NCBI RefSeq assembly: GCF_003628535.1
Contig: NZ_RBCI01000008.1
Coordinates: 62,001-126,000 of the forward strand
From: Flavisolibacter nicotianae
GTDB taxonomy: Bacteria > Bacteroidota > Bacteroidia > Chitinophagales > Chitinophagaceae
Length of the DNA: 64,000 bases
Direction of reading: 5' to 3'
The translations under genes were made by a program, and so were the position numbers. Below, one piece after another: positions 8,273 to 17,688 of this stretch. Positions within the stretch are counted from its first letter, which is position 1, and every line of letters starts with the position of its first letter. The notes beneath the pieces were generated by a model. The model did not search any database. It was not told the DNA's origin and worked only from the letters and a program-made list of their open reading frames with translations.

Positions 8273-11200
8273 ATGAGAAAGATCCAGGCGCTTTTGCTCT
8301 GCTTTGCCCTGTTGGTAACCGGGCTGGCATTTGCACAAACGAGACAGGTGAAAGGTGTGGTGACCGACAGTGCCGGTGCCCCGCTCCCGAATGTGTCCGT
8401 ACAGGTGCAAAACACCCGCGTAGGTACACGAACCAACGAAACCGGAACGTTTGTCATTGACCTGCCCCCCGGCAGCAACACGCTGCTACTCACCAGCATC
8501 GGTTTTGAGCCGCAGCAAGTAAATGTTGCGGGCAAAGACGATGTGTCCGTCACCCTGAACACGGCCCGCCAGAATGCGATGCAGGAAGTGGTGGTGACGG
8601 CGATGGGCATCACCCGTACGCAAAAATCATTGGGCTACAGTACCACCAACCTGAAAGGTGATGAACTCATCAAGGCCCGTGAATCGAATGTCGTCAATTC
8701 GCTGGCCGGTAAAGTTGCCGGGGTGCGTGTTACGTCGCAATCGGGTACCCCTGGTGGTTCATCCAAGATCATCCTTCGCGGCCAGTCGTCATTTTCCGAT
8801 CCCAGCGGCGGTCAGCCCATTTTTGTCATTGATGGCTTGCCTATCGACAATTCGTCGCAGCAACTGGCCACCACGCCATCGGCCGTGCCACAGGGATCGG
8901 CCGGGGTGGATTTTGGGAACAGGGCCGGCGACATTAACCCCGATGACATTGAATCGGTCAACGTGCTGAAAGGTGCGGCGGCAACAGCCCTCTACGGTGC
9001 CCGTGCTAAAAACGGCGCCATCATCATCACCACCAAGCGGGGAAAACGCGGTGCCTCGGTGGTGCGGTTCAATTCGTCGGTGCGCTTCGATAAGCCCTTG
9101 CGCCTGCCCGACTACCAGAACGAGTATGCACAGGGCAATTACGGCGTGTATTCTATCAACAGCACCAACGGCTGGGGGCCAAAGATCAGCGAAGTGCAGG
9201 ACCGCACCTTTCCCAATTTCCTGGGCCAGCAGGTAAAACTGCAAGCCTATCCCGATAACGTGAAGGACTTTTACAAGACGGGCAACACCTACATCAACTC
9301 GATCTCCTTTGAAGGCGGCGGCGAATCCGGCGATTTCCGCCTCGGTTATACCAACTATTACCAGACGGGCATCGTGGAGAAAGAATCGTTTGGCCGCAAC
9401 AGCATCAACCTGAATGCGGGCCGCGCCGTGTCGGCCAAATTTGATGTGCGCACCACGCTCAATTACGTCAGCTCCATCGGGAAGAACCGGCCCATTCAAT
9501 CTTCGAACAACTCCAATTCGCTGGTGCAGATCGTGCAGTTCCTGCCGCGAACCGTCGACAGCCGTGCGTTGAAGGCCAATTATGTTGACCCGGTTACCGG
9601 GCAGCAGATTACGCTGACACCGACACGGACCGGTAACAACCCTTACTGGGTGATTTACAACAACACCTCCGAAAACAACGTGGAACGCATCTATGGAAAC
9701 GCGGTATTAAGCTACAAACCCATTTCCTGGCTGACCATCTCCAACAACTTCGGCAGTGATGTGTACAACGAGTTTCGCAAGCTGGTGACCCGTCCCGGTA
9801 CGGCCGGCCAGTTGCAGGGAAACTTTTTCCAGGCGAACCTGTTCAACCGCATCCTGAACAACGACTTTATCATCACCGCCGACAAGCGGGTAACCAACGA
9901 TCTCAATATCCGTGCACTGGCCGGTTTGAACAATTACGAGGCCTATTACCGCCGCGACCAGGCCGATGCCCAGCAGCTGACTGTGGACGAGTTGTATACG
10001 TTTAGCAATGCGGCAACGGTGACCAATTCCAATACTTCCAACAAGCGCCGCATTATCGGCGTTTTCGGGGAAGTTGGCCTGTCGTACAAGAACTATCTTT
10101 ATCTGAATGCAACGGGCCGCAACGACTGGAGCTCCACCCTGCCTGTCGAAAACCGCTCTTATTTCTATCCCTCCGTCAGCACCAGCTTCGTGTTCACGGA
10201 GCTGTGGAAACCCAAGCCGCTTTCGTATGGAAAGATCCGGGCCAGCTGGGCCAATGTGGGTAGCGACACCGATCCCTACCAGCTTGCGTTCAACTATACG
10301 GCCGTAAGCCAAGTGTTTGCCCAGTACGGACAGGGTTCGCAGTTTCCCTTTGGCGGACTGCTGGGATTCACCATTCCACCAACGATCCCCAATGCGCAAC
10401 TGAAGCCGCAGAACCAGCAATCGTACGAGGCTGGTATCGACCTGCGCTTCCTCAAAGACCGGGCACGGATCGACTTCACCTATTACAACACCAAAACGGC
10501 GGACCAGATCATTGCCCTGGCGTTGCCGCAATCAACGGGTTTTGCGACGAAACGTGTAAATGCAGGCGCCATCAAAAATGAAGGCATTGAACTGACGTTG
10601 AGCGGACGGCCACTGATGCTGAAAAGCTTCAATTGGGACATCGACGTGAACTTCACCAAGAACCGGCAAACAGTGGAAGACCTGCCGGCCGATATCAAGC
10701 AATACACGCTTGCCAGTGCCTACAACGGCTTGCAGATCCGGGCCCGCAACGGGGAGCAGATCGGTATGTGGGGCACGGGTTTCGAACGGGACCCCAGCGG
10801 CAACATAGTAATCAATCCCAACAACGGCTTGCGCCGCGTGGTGACCGACCAGCGCTTCGGTAACGTGTTCCCCGACTGGACCATGGGCATCAACAACAGC
10901 TTTAGCTACAAAGGACTCAACCTGAGTTTCCTGTTCGATTTCCGCCAGGGCGGCGTGTTTTATTCCGGTACCGTGGGCACCCTGCGGAGCCTGGGGCTTG
11001 CCAAGGAAACCGCGATCGACCGCGACAAGATCATTATCGACAAAGGTGTTCTCCTCGATGCAGCTACCGGCAAATATGTTCCCAACACCGTTCCGGTGCA
11101 GAGCATGCAGGATTTCTGGGGACAGTTTGGCAACAACACCGCTTCGGAGCCGGCTGTCTTCGACGCCTCCTACATCAAGCTGCGGGAGGCCGTGCTGAAC

Positions 11201-11416
11201 TACAGCTTCCCGGCCAAATGGTTCACCAACCAGGCCTTTGTGAAGGGACTGAGCCTTGGCGTGGAAGGACGAAACCTGTGGCTGATTAAATCCAACGTGC
11301 CGCACATCGACCCCGAAGTGAACCTGTTTGGATCGGCAAGCGTGGGTGAAGGCGTGGAATTTTACAACCTTCCGTCCACCCGTTCATTTGGTATCAATCT
11401 GCGAGCAACCTTCTAA
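8273..11416 (+). CDS. SusC/RagA-type TonB-linked outer-membrane transporter
   Basis: A 1,047-residue outer-membrane barrel that imports a ligand captured by its SusD partner. The signal peptide covers about residues 1-21 (ends AFAQ). A carboxypeptidase-D-like domain follows (24-105, KGVVTDSAGAPLPNVSVQV), then a TonB-box-like EVVVTAMG and the plug domain (about 115-235) with GQPIFVIDGLPID and ALYGARAKNGAIIITTKRGK, the usual SusC signatures. The rest is the beta barrel, ending in aromatic-rich strands and a final phenylalanine. The SusD gene follows after 11 nt. No hydrolase or sigma/anti-sigma pair is next to it, so the ligand is unknown. Confidence 0.95.
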   Translation: MRKIQALLLCFALLVTGLAFAQTRQVKGVVTDSAGAPLPNVSVQVQNTRVGTRTNETGTFVIDLPPGSNTLLLTSIGFEPQQVNVAGKDDVSVTLNTARQNAMQEVVVTAMGITRTQKSLGYSTTNLKGDELIKARESNVVNSLAGKVAGVRVTSQSGTPGGSSKIILRGQSSFSDPSGGQPIFVIDGLPIDNSSQQLATTPSAVPQGSAGVDFGNRAGDINPDDIESVNVLKGAAATALYGARAKNGAIIITTKRGKRGASVVRFNSSVRFDKPLRLPDYQNEYAQGNYGVYSINSTNGWGPKISEVQDRTFPNFLGQQVKLQAYPDNVKDFYKTGNTYINSISFEGGGESGDFRLGYTNYYQTGIVEKESFGRNSINLNAGRAVSAKFDVRTTLNYVSSIGKNRPIQSSNNSNSLVQIVQFLPRTVDSRALKANYVDPVTGQQITLTPTRTGNNPYWVIYNNTSENNVERIYGNAVLSYKPISWLTISNNFGSDVYNEFRKLVTRPGTAGQLQGNFFQANLFNRILNNDFIITADKRVTNDLNIRALAGLNNYEAYYRRDQADAQQLTVDELYTFSNAATVTNSNTSNKRRIIGVFGEVGLSYKNYLYLNATGRNDWSSTLPVENRSYFYPSVSTSFVFTELWKPKPLSYGKIRASWANVGSDTDPYQLAFNYTAVSQVFAQYGQGSQFPFGGLLGFTIPPTIPNAQLKPQNQQSYEAGIDLRFLKDRARIDFTYYNTKTADQIIALALPQSTGFATKRVNAGAIKNEGIELTLSGRPLMLKSFNWDIDVNFTKNRQTVEDLPADIKQYTLASAYNGLQIRARNGEQIGMWGTGFERDPSGNIVINPNNGLRRVVTDQRFGNVFPDWTMGINNSFSYKGLNLSFLFDFRQGGVFYSGTVGTLRSLGLAKETAIDRDKIIIDKGVLLDAATGKYVPNTVPVQSMQDFWGQFGNNTASEPAVFDASYIKLREAVLNYSFPAKWFTNQAFVKGLSLGVEGRNLWLIKSNVPHIDPEVNLFGSASVGEGVEFYNLPSTRSFGINLRATF

Positions 11417-11427
11417 AGAAAACAACA

Positions 11428-12963
11428 ATGAAAAGAGCAACAATCAAGATACTCGGTGCACTGTTCCTGGTGAGCACACTGGGCACCTCCTGTAAAAAAT
11501 ACCTCGACATCAACAAGAACCCCAATGCCGCGGAAGTGGTGGATCCCAAACTTCTTTTTTCCAACGCAATTGTGAACTATGTCAACGTTCGGGCGGGGGG
11601 CGACCTCTATATCCCGATCTCATTAACAGGACAGGCCATTGCGTCGGGAGGCAACAATCCAACCGCCTGGGGCTTTCCCTCGGAAGAGCAATACGATGTC
11701 AATGCCCTTTCGCTGGGCAATACCTGGCGGACGCTCTACACGTTTGCCGGCGTCAACCTGAAAGAAGTCATCCGGCTTGCCGAAGCGGCACCGGTAAAAA
11801 ACAACAATGCTGCGGCGCAAGCCAAAGTGCTGCTGGGATTTGTGTTTGAAGACCTGACCACCCTGTATGGCGATGTGCCGTTTACCGAAGCATTGAATAC
11901 GGATATCGCGTATCCGAAATTTGACCCGCAGCCCGTGGTGCTCGAAGGCATCATCAAGCTGTGCGACGATGCCTTGGCCCAGTTTGACGAGGCCAGTCCT
12001 TTGAAAATTTCAGACTATGACCTGTTTTACAAGGGCGACATCGCAAAATGGAAAAAAGTGGCCCGGTCGCTGAAACTGCGCACCCTTATGATCATGGTGG
12101 ACAAAGATCCCAGCAAGGCCGCGGCCATCGGGCAAATGGTAACGGCAGGTGGGATGCTCAGTTCTCCGGCCGACAATTTCCTGGTCGCCTATTACAATAC
12201 GGCCGGACGTTACAATCCGAAGTATGGTCTGAACAAACAGTACAACAGCGAACAGTCATTTTTTGGTGCGTCCAAGTGGCTGGTGAATTTCATGAATCCC
12301 ATCAACGATCCCCGGCTTGGCATTTTCTTCGAAAAGCCGGCTACGGCGGCAACCTATGTGGCACCCGATCCCGGCGAAGACCTCGATGACGATGTGCATG
12401 CGCGGGTCAACCGCAATTTTCACAACGCCAGCGAGCCTGAAGTTTTGTTTAGTTACCAGGAAGAGTTGTTTTACGAAGCCGAGGTTTATGCACGTGGATT
12501 GGGCGTTTCTGTCGACATGGCCAAGGCAAACACGCTGTACAAAAAAGCCGTGGAAGAATCGGTGAAGTTTTATGCCGCCCAGGCAAAAGCCGCCACCCTC
12601 GTCACTTCGGGTGGAAACAGCGCAGCTTTCCTTGCTGCTGCCGACAACGCCGCTGCTACGGCTGCCACCTTTGCCGCTTCGCTACCCAACCTCAGCTCCT
12701 TCGGTTCGCAACGCGAAGCGGTCAAATACATTCATTACCATCACTGGATCGACAAATGGGACCGTGGCCTCGATGCCTTTACCCAATGGCGCCGTTCGGG
12801 GCCCGAAGGCGACGAGGTGCCGCCGCTGACCCTTCCCACGGGTGCGCCGGCGGGTGGCCTGTTCCGCCGGTACGAGTACCCGGTCACGGCCGAAATTGCC
12901 GCCAACCCGAATGCGCCCAAAGAAAAGATCCGCTACGACACAAAAATGTGGTTTGACCTCTAA
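11428..12963 (+). CDS. SusD/RagB-family outer-membrane lipoprotein
   Basis: A 511-residue surface lipoprotein that binds nutrients for the SusC pore. The lipobox ends at Cys22 (STLGTSC), followed by KKYLDINKNPNAAEVVDPKLLFSNA, the typical start of the SusD-like group 2. TPR-like helices and the FEDLTTLYGDVPFTEA motif are present, and the C-terminal part has HHWIDKWDRGLDAFTQWRRSG, common in this group. It is the second gene of the susC operon and is followed after 3 nt by a small lipoprotein. Confidence 0.93.
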   Translation: MKRATIKILGALFLVSTLGTSCKKYLDINKNPNAAEVVDPKLLFSNAIVNYVNVRAGGDLYIPISLTGQAIASGGNNPTAWGFPSEEQYDVNALSLGNTWRTLYTFAGVNLKEVIRLAEAAPVKNNNAAAQAKVLLGFVFEDLTTLYGDVPFTEALNTDIAYPKFDPQPVVLEGIIKLCDDALAQFDEASPLKISDYDLFYKGDIAKWKKVARSLKLRTLMIMVDKDPSKAAAIGQMVTAGGMLSSPADNFLVAYYNTAGRYNPKYGLNKQYNSEQSFFGASKWLVNFMNPINDPRLGIFFEKPATAATYVAPDPGEDLDDDVHARVNRNFHNASEPEVLFSYQEELFYEAEVYARGLGVSVDMAKANTLYKKAVEESVKFYAAQAKAATLVTSGGNSAAFLAAADNAAATAATFAASLPNLSSFGSQREAVKYIHYHHWIDKWDRGLDAFTQWRRSGPEGDEVPPLTLPTGAPAGGLFRRYEYPVTAEIAANPNAPKEKIRYDTKMWFDL

Positions 12964-12966
12964 AAC

Positions 12967-13428
12967 TTGAATATGAAAAAAATACCTGCAACCGTATTTT
13001 TCTTCGTGGTGCTGTTCGTTGTTGCGGCCTGCAACAAAGACGAAGCCGCCACGAAAGGATTTGACTTCAGCAACTCCCTGCCTCCCTACGTGGAGCTGAC
13101 CAGCACCAAGGCCAAAACGGTGAAACAGGGCGAATCGGTGGACATTGCCTTCCAGATGCGCACCGGTTTGCAGCAAAAGGTGACCGTGTATTACGATGTG
13201 ACCGGCGGGGGTCTTAACCTCACCAACCAGACCGTGACTTTCGATAAGGAAAAAACCGCGGCAACAGCCACGGTGGCCATTCCCAATAACGTCATCACGC
13301 CGCCGGCCACATCGGCAACGGCCACACTGAAAGTGACCAAGGCGGTAAAAGAGGACGGCACGCAGCTAACACTGGGTTCAAAGAATACGCCGGCAACGCA
13401 AATGCTGACACTGAAAATCGTGCCCTAG
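12967..13428 (+). CDS. Small lipoprotein of the SusC/SusD operon
   Basis: A 153-residue lipoprotein with its lipobox at VVAAC (Cys22). The mature part looks like a single beta-sandwich domain: VELTSTKAKTVKQGESVDIAFQMRTGLQQKVTVYYDVTGGGLNLTNQTVTFDKEKTAATATVAIPN resembles Calx-beta or similar surface-glycan-binding modules. It starts 3 nt after susD and is followed by a hairpin terminator, so it is the last gene of the operon. Such third proteins often help bind the substrate on the cell surface; that role is inferred. A second ATG at codon 3 is an equally good start. Confidence 0.75.
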   Translation: MNMKKIPATVFFFVVLFVVAACNKDEAATKGFDFSNSLPPYVELTSTKAKTVKQGESVDIAFQMRTGLQQKVTVYYDVTGGGLNLTNQTVTFDKEKTAATATVAIPNNVITPPATSATATLKVTKAVKEDGTQLTLGSKNTPATQMLTLKIVP

Positions 13429-13747
13429 TTGGTTCTTTTTCGGTACCATAAGGCCATCCCTCCGGGGTGGTCTTTTTTGTGTGCGAAATGTTTCGTACAA
13501 CTTGCCGCTTATCCAAAATTCCGGTTTTTTGTTGCAACGGGAATGGCTGGTTCGGGTGGCGTGTTACATGTTTCGGTGTGAAAAAAGATTCCTTCAGGCA
13601 AACAAAATAACGTTTCGCCGGAAGGTGAAAGAGATGTTAAGGGCATTGCTTGCCGGTTCGGTTGCCGTTGGTCGTGATTTGTCTTTTTTTCACTCTTAGC
13701 GGGGTCTAATTTGACGGTACAATTCACTCACTCTCAAATTTGTTATT
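13429..13747. other. Intergenic region after the SusC operon
   Basis: 319 nt. Holds the operon terminator (13450-13478). The remainder has only short frames and no motif I can support. Confidence 0.5.
13450..13478 (+). terminator. Rho-independent terminator of the SusC/SusD operon
   Basis: AAGGCCATCCC pairs with GGGTGGTCT around a TCCG loop, with one bulged T, followed by a run of six T. It lies 21 nt after the last stop of the operon. Confidence 0.75.
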
Positions 13748-14188
13748 ATGAAAAAGACCCTCGTACTTCTTGCGTTTATCTTGGCTGCCGCAACGTCATT
13801 TGCCAATCCTCCCATTGGTGAAAAAGTATTGAAGCAATTTGCTGCCGTTTTTCCGGCAGTGGATGATGCCAAATGGTTTGAAGGCGAAAACCATTACGAT
13901 GTTTACTTCGAAAAAGACAAGGTGAAATACCATATCCGCTACGATCTGAATGGCAAGATCGTCAGCACTCGGAACTATTATTCCGGCGACAAGCTTTGCG
14001 CTTTTCTGAAAGCAAAAGTGGCCGAAAAATACCCGGGCAAATCCATCTTCGGTGTAACCGAAATCACCAACAGCGAAGAGATGTTCTATATCCTTAACCT
14101 GGAAGATAAAAAAACGTGGACAACCGTGCGGGTGGATGCGATAGGGCAAATCACCCAATTGGATAAAATGACAAAATCCGGTAACTGA
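13748..14188 (+). CDS. Small periplasmic protein (PepSY-like)
   Basis: A 146-residue exported protein with a clear signal peptide (MKKTLVLLAFILAAATSFA). The mature part (VLKQFAAVFPAVDDAKWFEGENHYDVYFEKDKVKYHIRYDLNGKIVSTRNYY) resembles the PepSY-like/BLIP-type small domains widespread in Bacteroidota, in which a strand-helix unit occurs twice. The function of these proteins is not established. It stands alone and is followed by a strong terminator. Confidence 0.65.
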   Translation: MKKTLVLLAFILAAATSFANPPIGEKVLKQFAAVFPAVDDAKWFEGENHYDVYFEKDKVKYHIRYDLNGKIVSTRNYYSGDKLCAFLKAKVAEKYPGKSIFGVTEITNSEEMFYILNLEDKKTWTTVRVDAIGQITQLDKMTKSGN

Positions 14189-14210
14189 GTTCTCTTGTTT
14201 TAAAAGGTGC

Positions 14211-14236
14211 ACAGCGGGGTTGACCCCGCTGTTTTT
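14211..14236 (+). terminator. Rho-independent terminator
   Basis: A perfect 9-bp stem ACAGCGGGG / CCCCGCTGT with a TTGA loop, followed by TTTTG, 23 nt after the small periplasmic protein. Confidence 0.85.
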
Positions 14237-14383
14237 GTTTGACCTGCCTGTTCCCTTCAAGCAATGCTGTAACTGCGCTGGATCGGAACCTCGTAGAATG
14301 CGGCTCTTAGCTCAAGTTAAGGAAAAACCTTTAGGCTGTTGATTTCGCATTTGTGCTTGCGGTGAAGCGTGTAATTTAGTTGA

Positions 14384-16576
14384 ATGAAAATCCAATCCGT
14401 CCTTACGGACTCCGCTTCCCGGAGCCAACCAAAACCTTTTGCCATTGATCCCCAAAAACTGCTTGCCTCCATCGTTGACGTGGTGTGTGTGATTGACCTT
14501 ACGGGTATCTTCAGGTATGTCAGCCCTTCGGCTCCCCACCTGTTTGGCTACGAGGCGGACGAAATGACCGGGGCCTCTTTCCTGAATTTTATTCACCCCG
14601 ATGACGTGGAAAAAACTGTGCGGGAAGTGCAGCAACGGACGGACAACTGCCGCACCTCCGATTTTCAAAACCGCTATATTCATAGAGACGGCACCGTAAA
14701 GTCCATCATCTGGTCGGGGCGGTGGGATGAAGGAGACCAACTCCTGTATTGCGTGGCAAGGGATTGTTCGGAAAAATGCGAGATCGAACAACGCCTGCTG
14801 AAAGCCCAGCAAATTGCCCGGATGGCCAATTACGAATACGATGTGCTGGCCAAACAATACACCTACACGTCCGATACACTCTTCGATATTTTTGGAATCG
14901 ACCGCAAGGTCCATCCGAAGTTTACGTCCGAACTGTTTTGGAAAATGGTTCATCCCGATGACATGGAACGGGTGCGGGAAAATATTTCGCGAATGGACCA
15001 GCCGCACGAAGGCGTGGTGGAATACCGGATTGTTTGTCCCGACGGCCGGGTTGTCTACATCAGCCGCCTGCGGGAAGTGATCCGCGACCTGGCCGGCCAG
15101 CCGGTGAAAACCATCGGCATCATCCAGGACATCACCGAACGCAAACAAAGCGACCTGGCCCGGCAACAAAGCGAGGAGCGTTTTCGCACACTGGTGCAGC
15201 ATGGCAATGACCTGATCGGCATCATTGACCTGCAGGGAAATTACCAGTTCGTTGGTAGTAATGTGGAGTCTCTTCTGGGTTTTACGGCCGGAGAGCTCAA
15301 TGGCAAAAACGCGTTCCAGTTCATCCACCCCGATGATATCGAAAGAACGGCAAGCTGTCTGCAGGACATTGCCAATCATTCCTCGCTGACAGTGCCGCCG
15401 TTTCGCTTTCAAAACAACAAAGGTGAGTGGCGGTGGATGGAAACCACGGTCTCCAATCAACTGGACAACCCGGCTGTTAACGGACTGGTGGTGAACACCC
15501 GTGACATCACCGAGAAAAAACACAGGGAGGATGCGCTCCATGAAAGCGAGCAACGTTTCCAGGCACTGGTGAAGAACGGTTCCGACATGATCGTGGTGAT
15601 TGACGACACGGGTCAGTTCTCCTATTGCAGCGACAACGTGACCAACGTGCTGGGTTACTTGCCAGCGGAAATGACCGGCCGCGATGCCCTAGACTTTATT
15701 CACCCCGACGATGTGCAAAAAGTGTCTGGCGAAATGGAAATCGTGCTCCAGGATCCGGAAAATGCCAAAGGTGTGCAGCACCGTTTTCTGCACAAAAACG
15801 GCGACTGGCTCTGGCTGGAAACCCGCTGCACCAACCATTACCTAACTCCCTCTATCCAGGGTATCCTGGCAAACTCCCGCAACATTACCGACCGCATCAG
15901 GCTGCAAAAAAAGCTGAACCGCGAAATGCTCAACAAGCAAAAGGAAATTACATCGGCGGTGATCAAGGCGCAGGAGGCCGAGCGGTCGCAAATGGGACTG
16001 GAGCTACACGACAACGTGAACCAGATCCTGACGACGGTGAAGCTATACAACGAAATGTACCTGACCGGGTATGTGCAGGACAAAGAGTTGCTGAGCAAGT
16101 CGGCACAGTACACACAGGACTGCATCAATGAAATCCGCAGCATCTCCAAGCGCCTGTCGGCACCCACGCTGGGCCGTATTTCCATGCAGGATTCGATTCG
16201 GGAACTGGTAGATTCCATCAACCTCACGCGACGCCTGGAAATTATTTATATGCCCAAAGGCGTGAGTGCCTGCTGCGTGTCGCAGGACCTGCACCTTGCT
16301 GTTTACCGCATTGTACAGGAGGGGCTCAACAACATTCTCAAATACTCGCAGGCCCAGGTGGCTTGTATCGAACTTTACCGCAAGGAGAAAAAACTTTGCC
16401 TGCGAATCACCGATAACGGGCAGGGATTCGACACGACTGCCAAACGCATGGGCATTGGCATTACCAACATGAAAACGAGGGCCGAACATCTCCACGGCGA
16501 TTTTCGCCTGAAAAGCGAGCCGGGGAAAGGCTGTGAAATCGAAATCTGTTTTCCGTGTGAGGAGTGCAAGATGTAA
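14384..16576 (+). CDS. Multi-PAS sensor histidine kinase (HisKA_3 type)
   Basis: A 730-residue soluble kinase with no membrane helix. Four PAS/PAC units follow one another (about 25-135, 137-255, 265-385 and 390-510), each with the FIHPDD- or VHPDD-type motif. The dimerisation domain carries GLELHDNVNQIL, with the phosphorylated histidine at 542, and the ATP-binding domain has VQEGLNNILKYSQA, DNGQGFD and MGIGITNMKTRAEHL. This is the NarX/DegS-like class that normally pairs with a NarL-type regulator. None is adjacent, so it is an orphan here. The PAS pockets suggest cytoplasmic sensing of redox, light or a small ligand; cofactor residues are not obvious. Confidence 0.92.
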   Translation: MKIQSVLTDSASRSQPKPFAIDPQKLLASIVDVVCVIDLTGIFRYVSPSAPHLFGYEADEMTGASFLNFIHPDDVEKTVREVQQRTDNCRTSDFQNRYIHRDGTVKSIIWSGRWDEGDQLLYCVARDCSEKCEIEQRLLKAQQIARMANYEYDVLAKQYTYTSDTLFDIFGIDRKVHPKFTSELFWKMVHPDDMERVRENISRMDQPHEGVVEYRIVCPDGRVVYISRLREVIRDLAGQPVKTIGIIQDITERKQSDLARQQSEERFRTLVQHGNDLIGIIDLQGNYQFVGSNVESLLGFTAGELNGKNAFQFIHPDDIERTASCLQDIANHSSLTVPPFRFQNNKGEWRWMETTVSNQLDNPAVNGLVVNTRDITEKKHREDALHESEQRFQALVKNGSDMIVVIDDTGQFSYCSDNVTNVLGYLPAEMTGRDALDFIHPDDVQKVSGEMEIVLQDPENAKGVQHRFLHKNGDWLWLETRCTNHYLTPSIQGILANSRNITDRIRLQKKLNREMLNKQKEITSAVIKAQEAERSQMGLELHDNVNQILTTVKLYNEMYLTGYVQDKELLSKSAQYTQDCINEIRSISKRLSAPTLGRISMQDSIRELVDSINLTRRLEIIYMPKGVSACCVSQDLHLAVYRIVQEGLNNILKYSQAQVACIELYRKEKKLCLRITDNGQGFDTTAKRMGIGITNMKTRAEHLHGDFRLKSEPGKGCEIEICFPCEECKM

Positions 16577-16705
16577 AGAAGCGGAGCGGGGCATTCAGTT
16601 CATTCGCTGCCGGATACGTGCCAATAGTAAAGCAGCCGACCAGTTGAAGATTGACCAATTGAAAACGCGGTGATTTTTACCGGCTGTTCTTTGGTGTCGT
16701 TGTTG

Positions 16706-17476
16706 TCAGCATGCCCGTTGAAGATACTTGATCCAGTTTCCGTACCGAATGGTTTGAAGTGCATCGTCCTTGTCGAAAAAGAAAGAAAGTTCCTGGTTCA
16801 ACCAACTCTCCACCTGTTCATATGTAAACAGGTTTTTTTCTACCGCTGCAATGATGTTACTCTGCGTGGTAAAATAAAGCGCCAGTTGTTTTTTCGTGAA
16901 GGAAACGGCGTTTTTAAATCTTTCCTCCATGACAAAGTTGAAATTTTTTGGAGCCAGGTTTTCCGTGGTCCAGGCGTAGGCATTGTTGCGGGGTGGAGAC
17001 GGGAATTTTTTTAGATAGACAGCGAAAAACCAGTTGGTGAAGTTGTCATTGCCGGCCATTTCGGCAATAAAGTGATTTTCGTAAAGCACTAGCCAGGCAT
17101 TGGGTTTTAAAAGCCGGTTCGTTTCTGCCAGGAACCTATCAATGTCAAACCAATGGACGCCGGAACTGACTGTAATTAAGTCGAAGCGACTGTCTTCAAA
17201 CGGTTGTTGTTCTGCCGGGGCAACAGCGTACCGAATTTTATCGGGCTGCGCTGCCAGGTTCAACATCTCTTGCGAACTGTCTGTCCCGTAAACATGGGTG
17301 GCAATTTCCAGAAGTGCTTTGGTGGAAAGCCCGGTTCCGCAGGCAATGTCCAATGCGTTATCCAGTTTTTTGTCGAGGTGCAAATAGTCTTTGATATGCC
17401 TGATCGTGTTGCTGTGGAAGTCGGGTCGCCCTTTCGAATACCGTTCGGCTGCTGTCCTGGGTTGAAAATAATTCAT
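16706..17476 (-). CDS. Class I SAM-dependent methyltransferase
   Basis: A 256-residue cytoplasmic protein. The SAM-binding motif DIACGTG is at residues 43-49, followed by the acidic end of strand 2 (YGTDSSQEM) and the FDLITVSSGVHWFD motif, as in the UbiE/Methyltransf_11 families and yeast Crg1/Tmt1-like enzymes. N-terminal FQPRTAAERYSKGRPDF is typical of this group. The substrate is unknown. It stands alone, convergent with the PAS kinase. Confidence 0.85.
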   Translation of the reverse strand: MNYFQPRTAAERYSKGRPDFHSNTIRHIKDYLHLDKKLDNALDIACGTGLSTKALLEIATHVYGTDSSQEMLNLAAQPDKIRYAVAPAEQQPFEDSRFDLITVSSGVHWFDIDRFLAETNRLLKPNAWLVLYENHFIAEMAGNDNFTNWFFAVYLKKFPSPPRNNAYAWTTENLAPKNFNFVMEERFKNAVSFTKKQLALYFTTQSNIIAAVEKNLFTYEQVESWLNQELSFFFDKDDALQTIRYGNWIKYLQRAC

Positions 17477-17688
17477 TGTTCGCTGGTGCCGTGTTTGCGT
17501 TGCCTCTTGGCTTAAATATACGCACCTTCCTTCTTTTGCAGGAAGGCCTTACAGGTCGTGATGTAGTAATGCCTTAGTTGGCTGTTTTTACATCCGGTGT
17601 GTCACCGCTGAGATTTGCTTTCGTGGCAAAATATAGCTGCGGGAGACGCGTCGGGAAAGACGCCGCAGTGTGTTTCGAATGAGTTGCC

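Noticed and set aside
14312-15553. 413-codon frame antisense to the PAS kinase
   Set aside because: The plus-strand frame has four PAS domains and a full kinase; the antisense product shows no domain and is typical of shadow frames in this composition.
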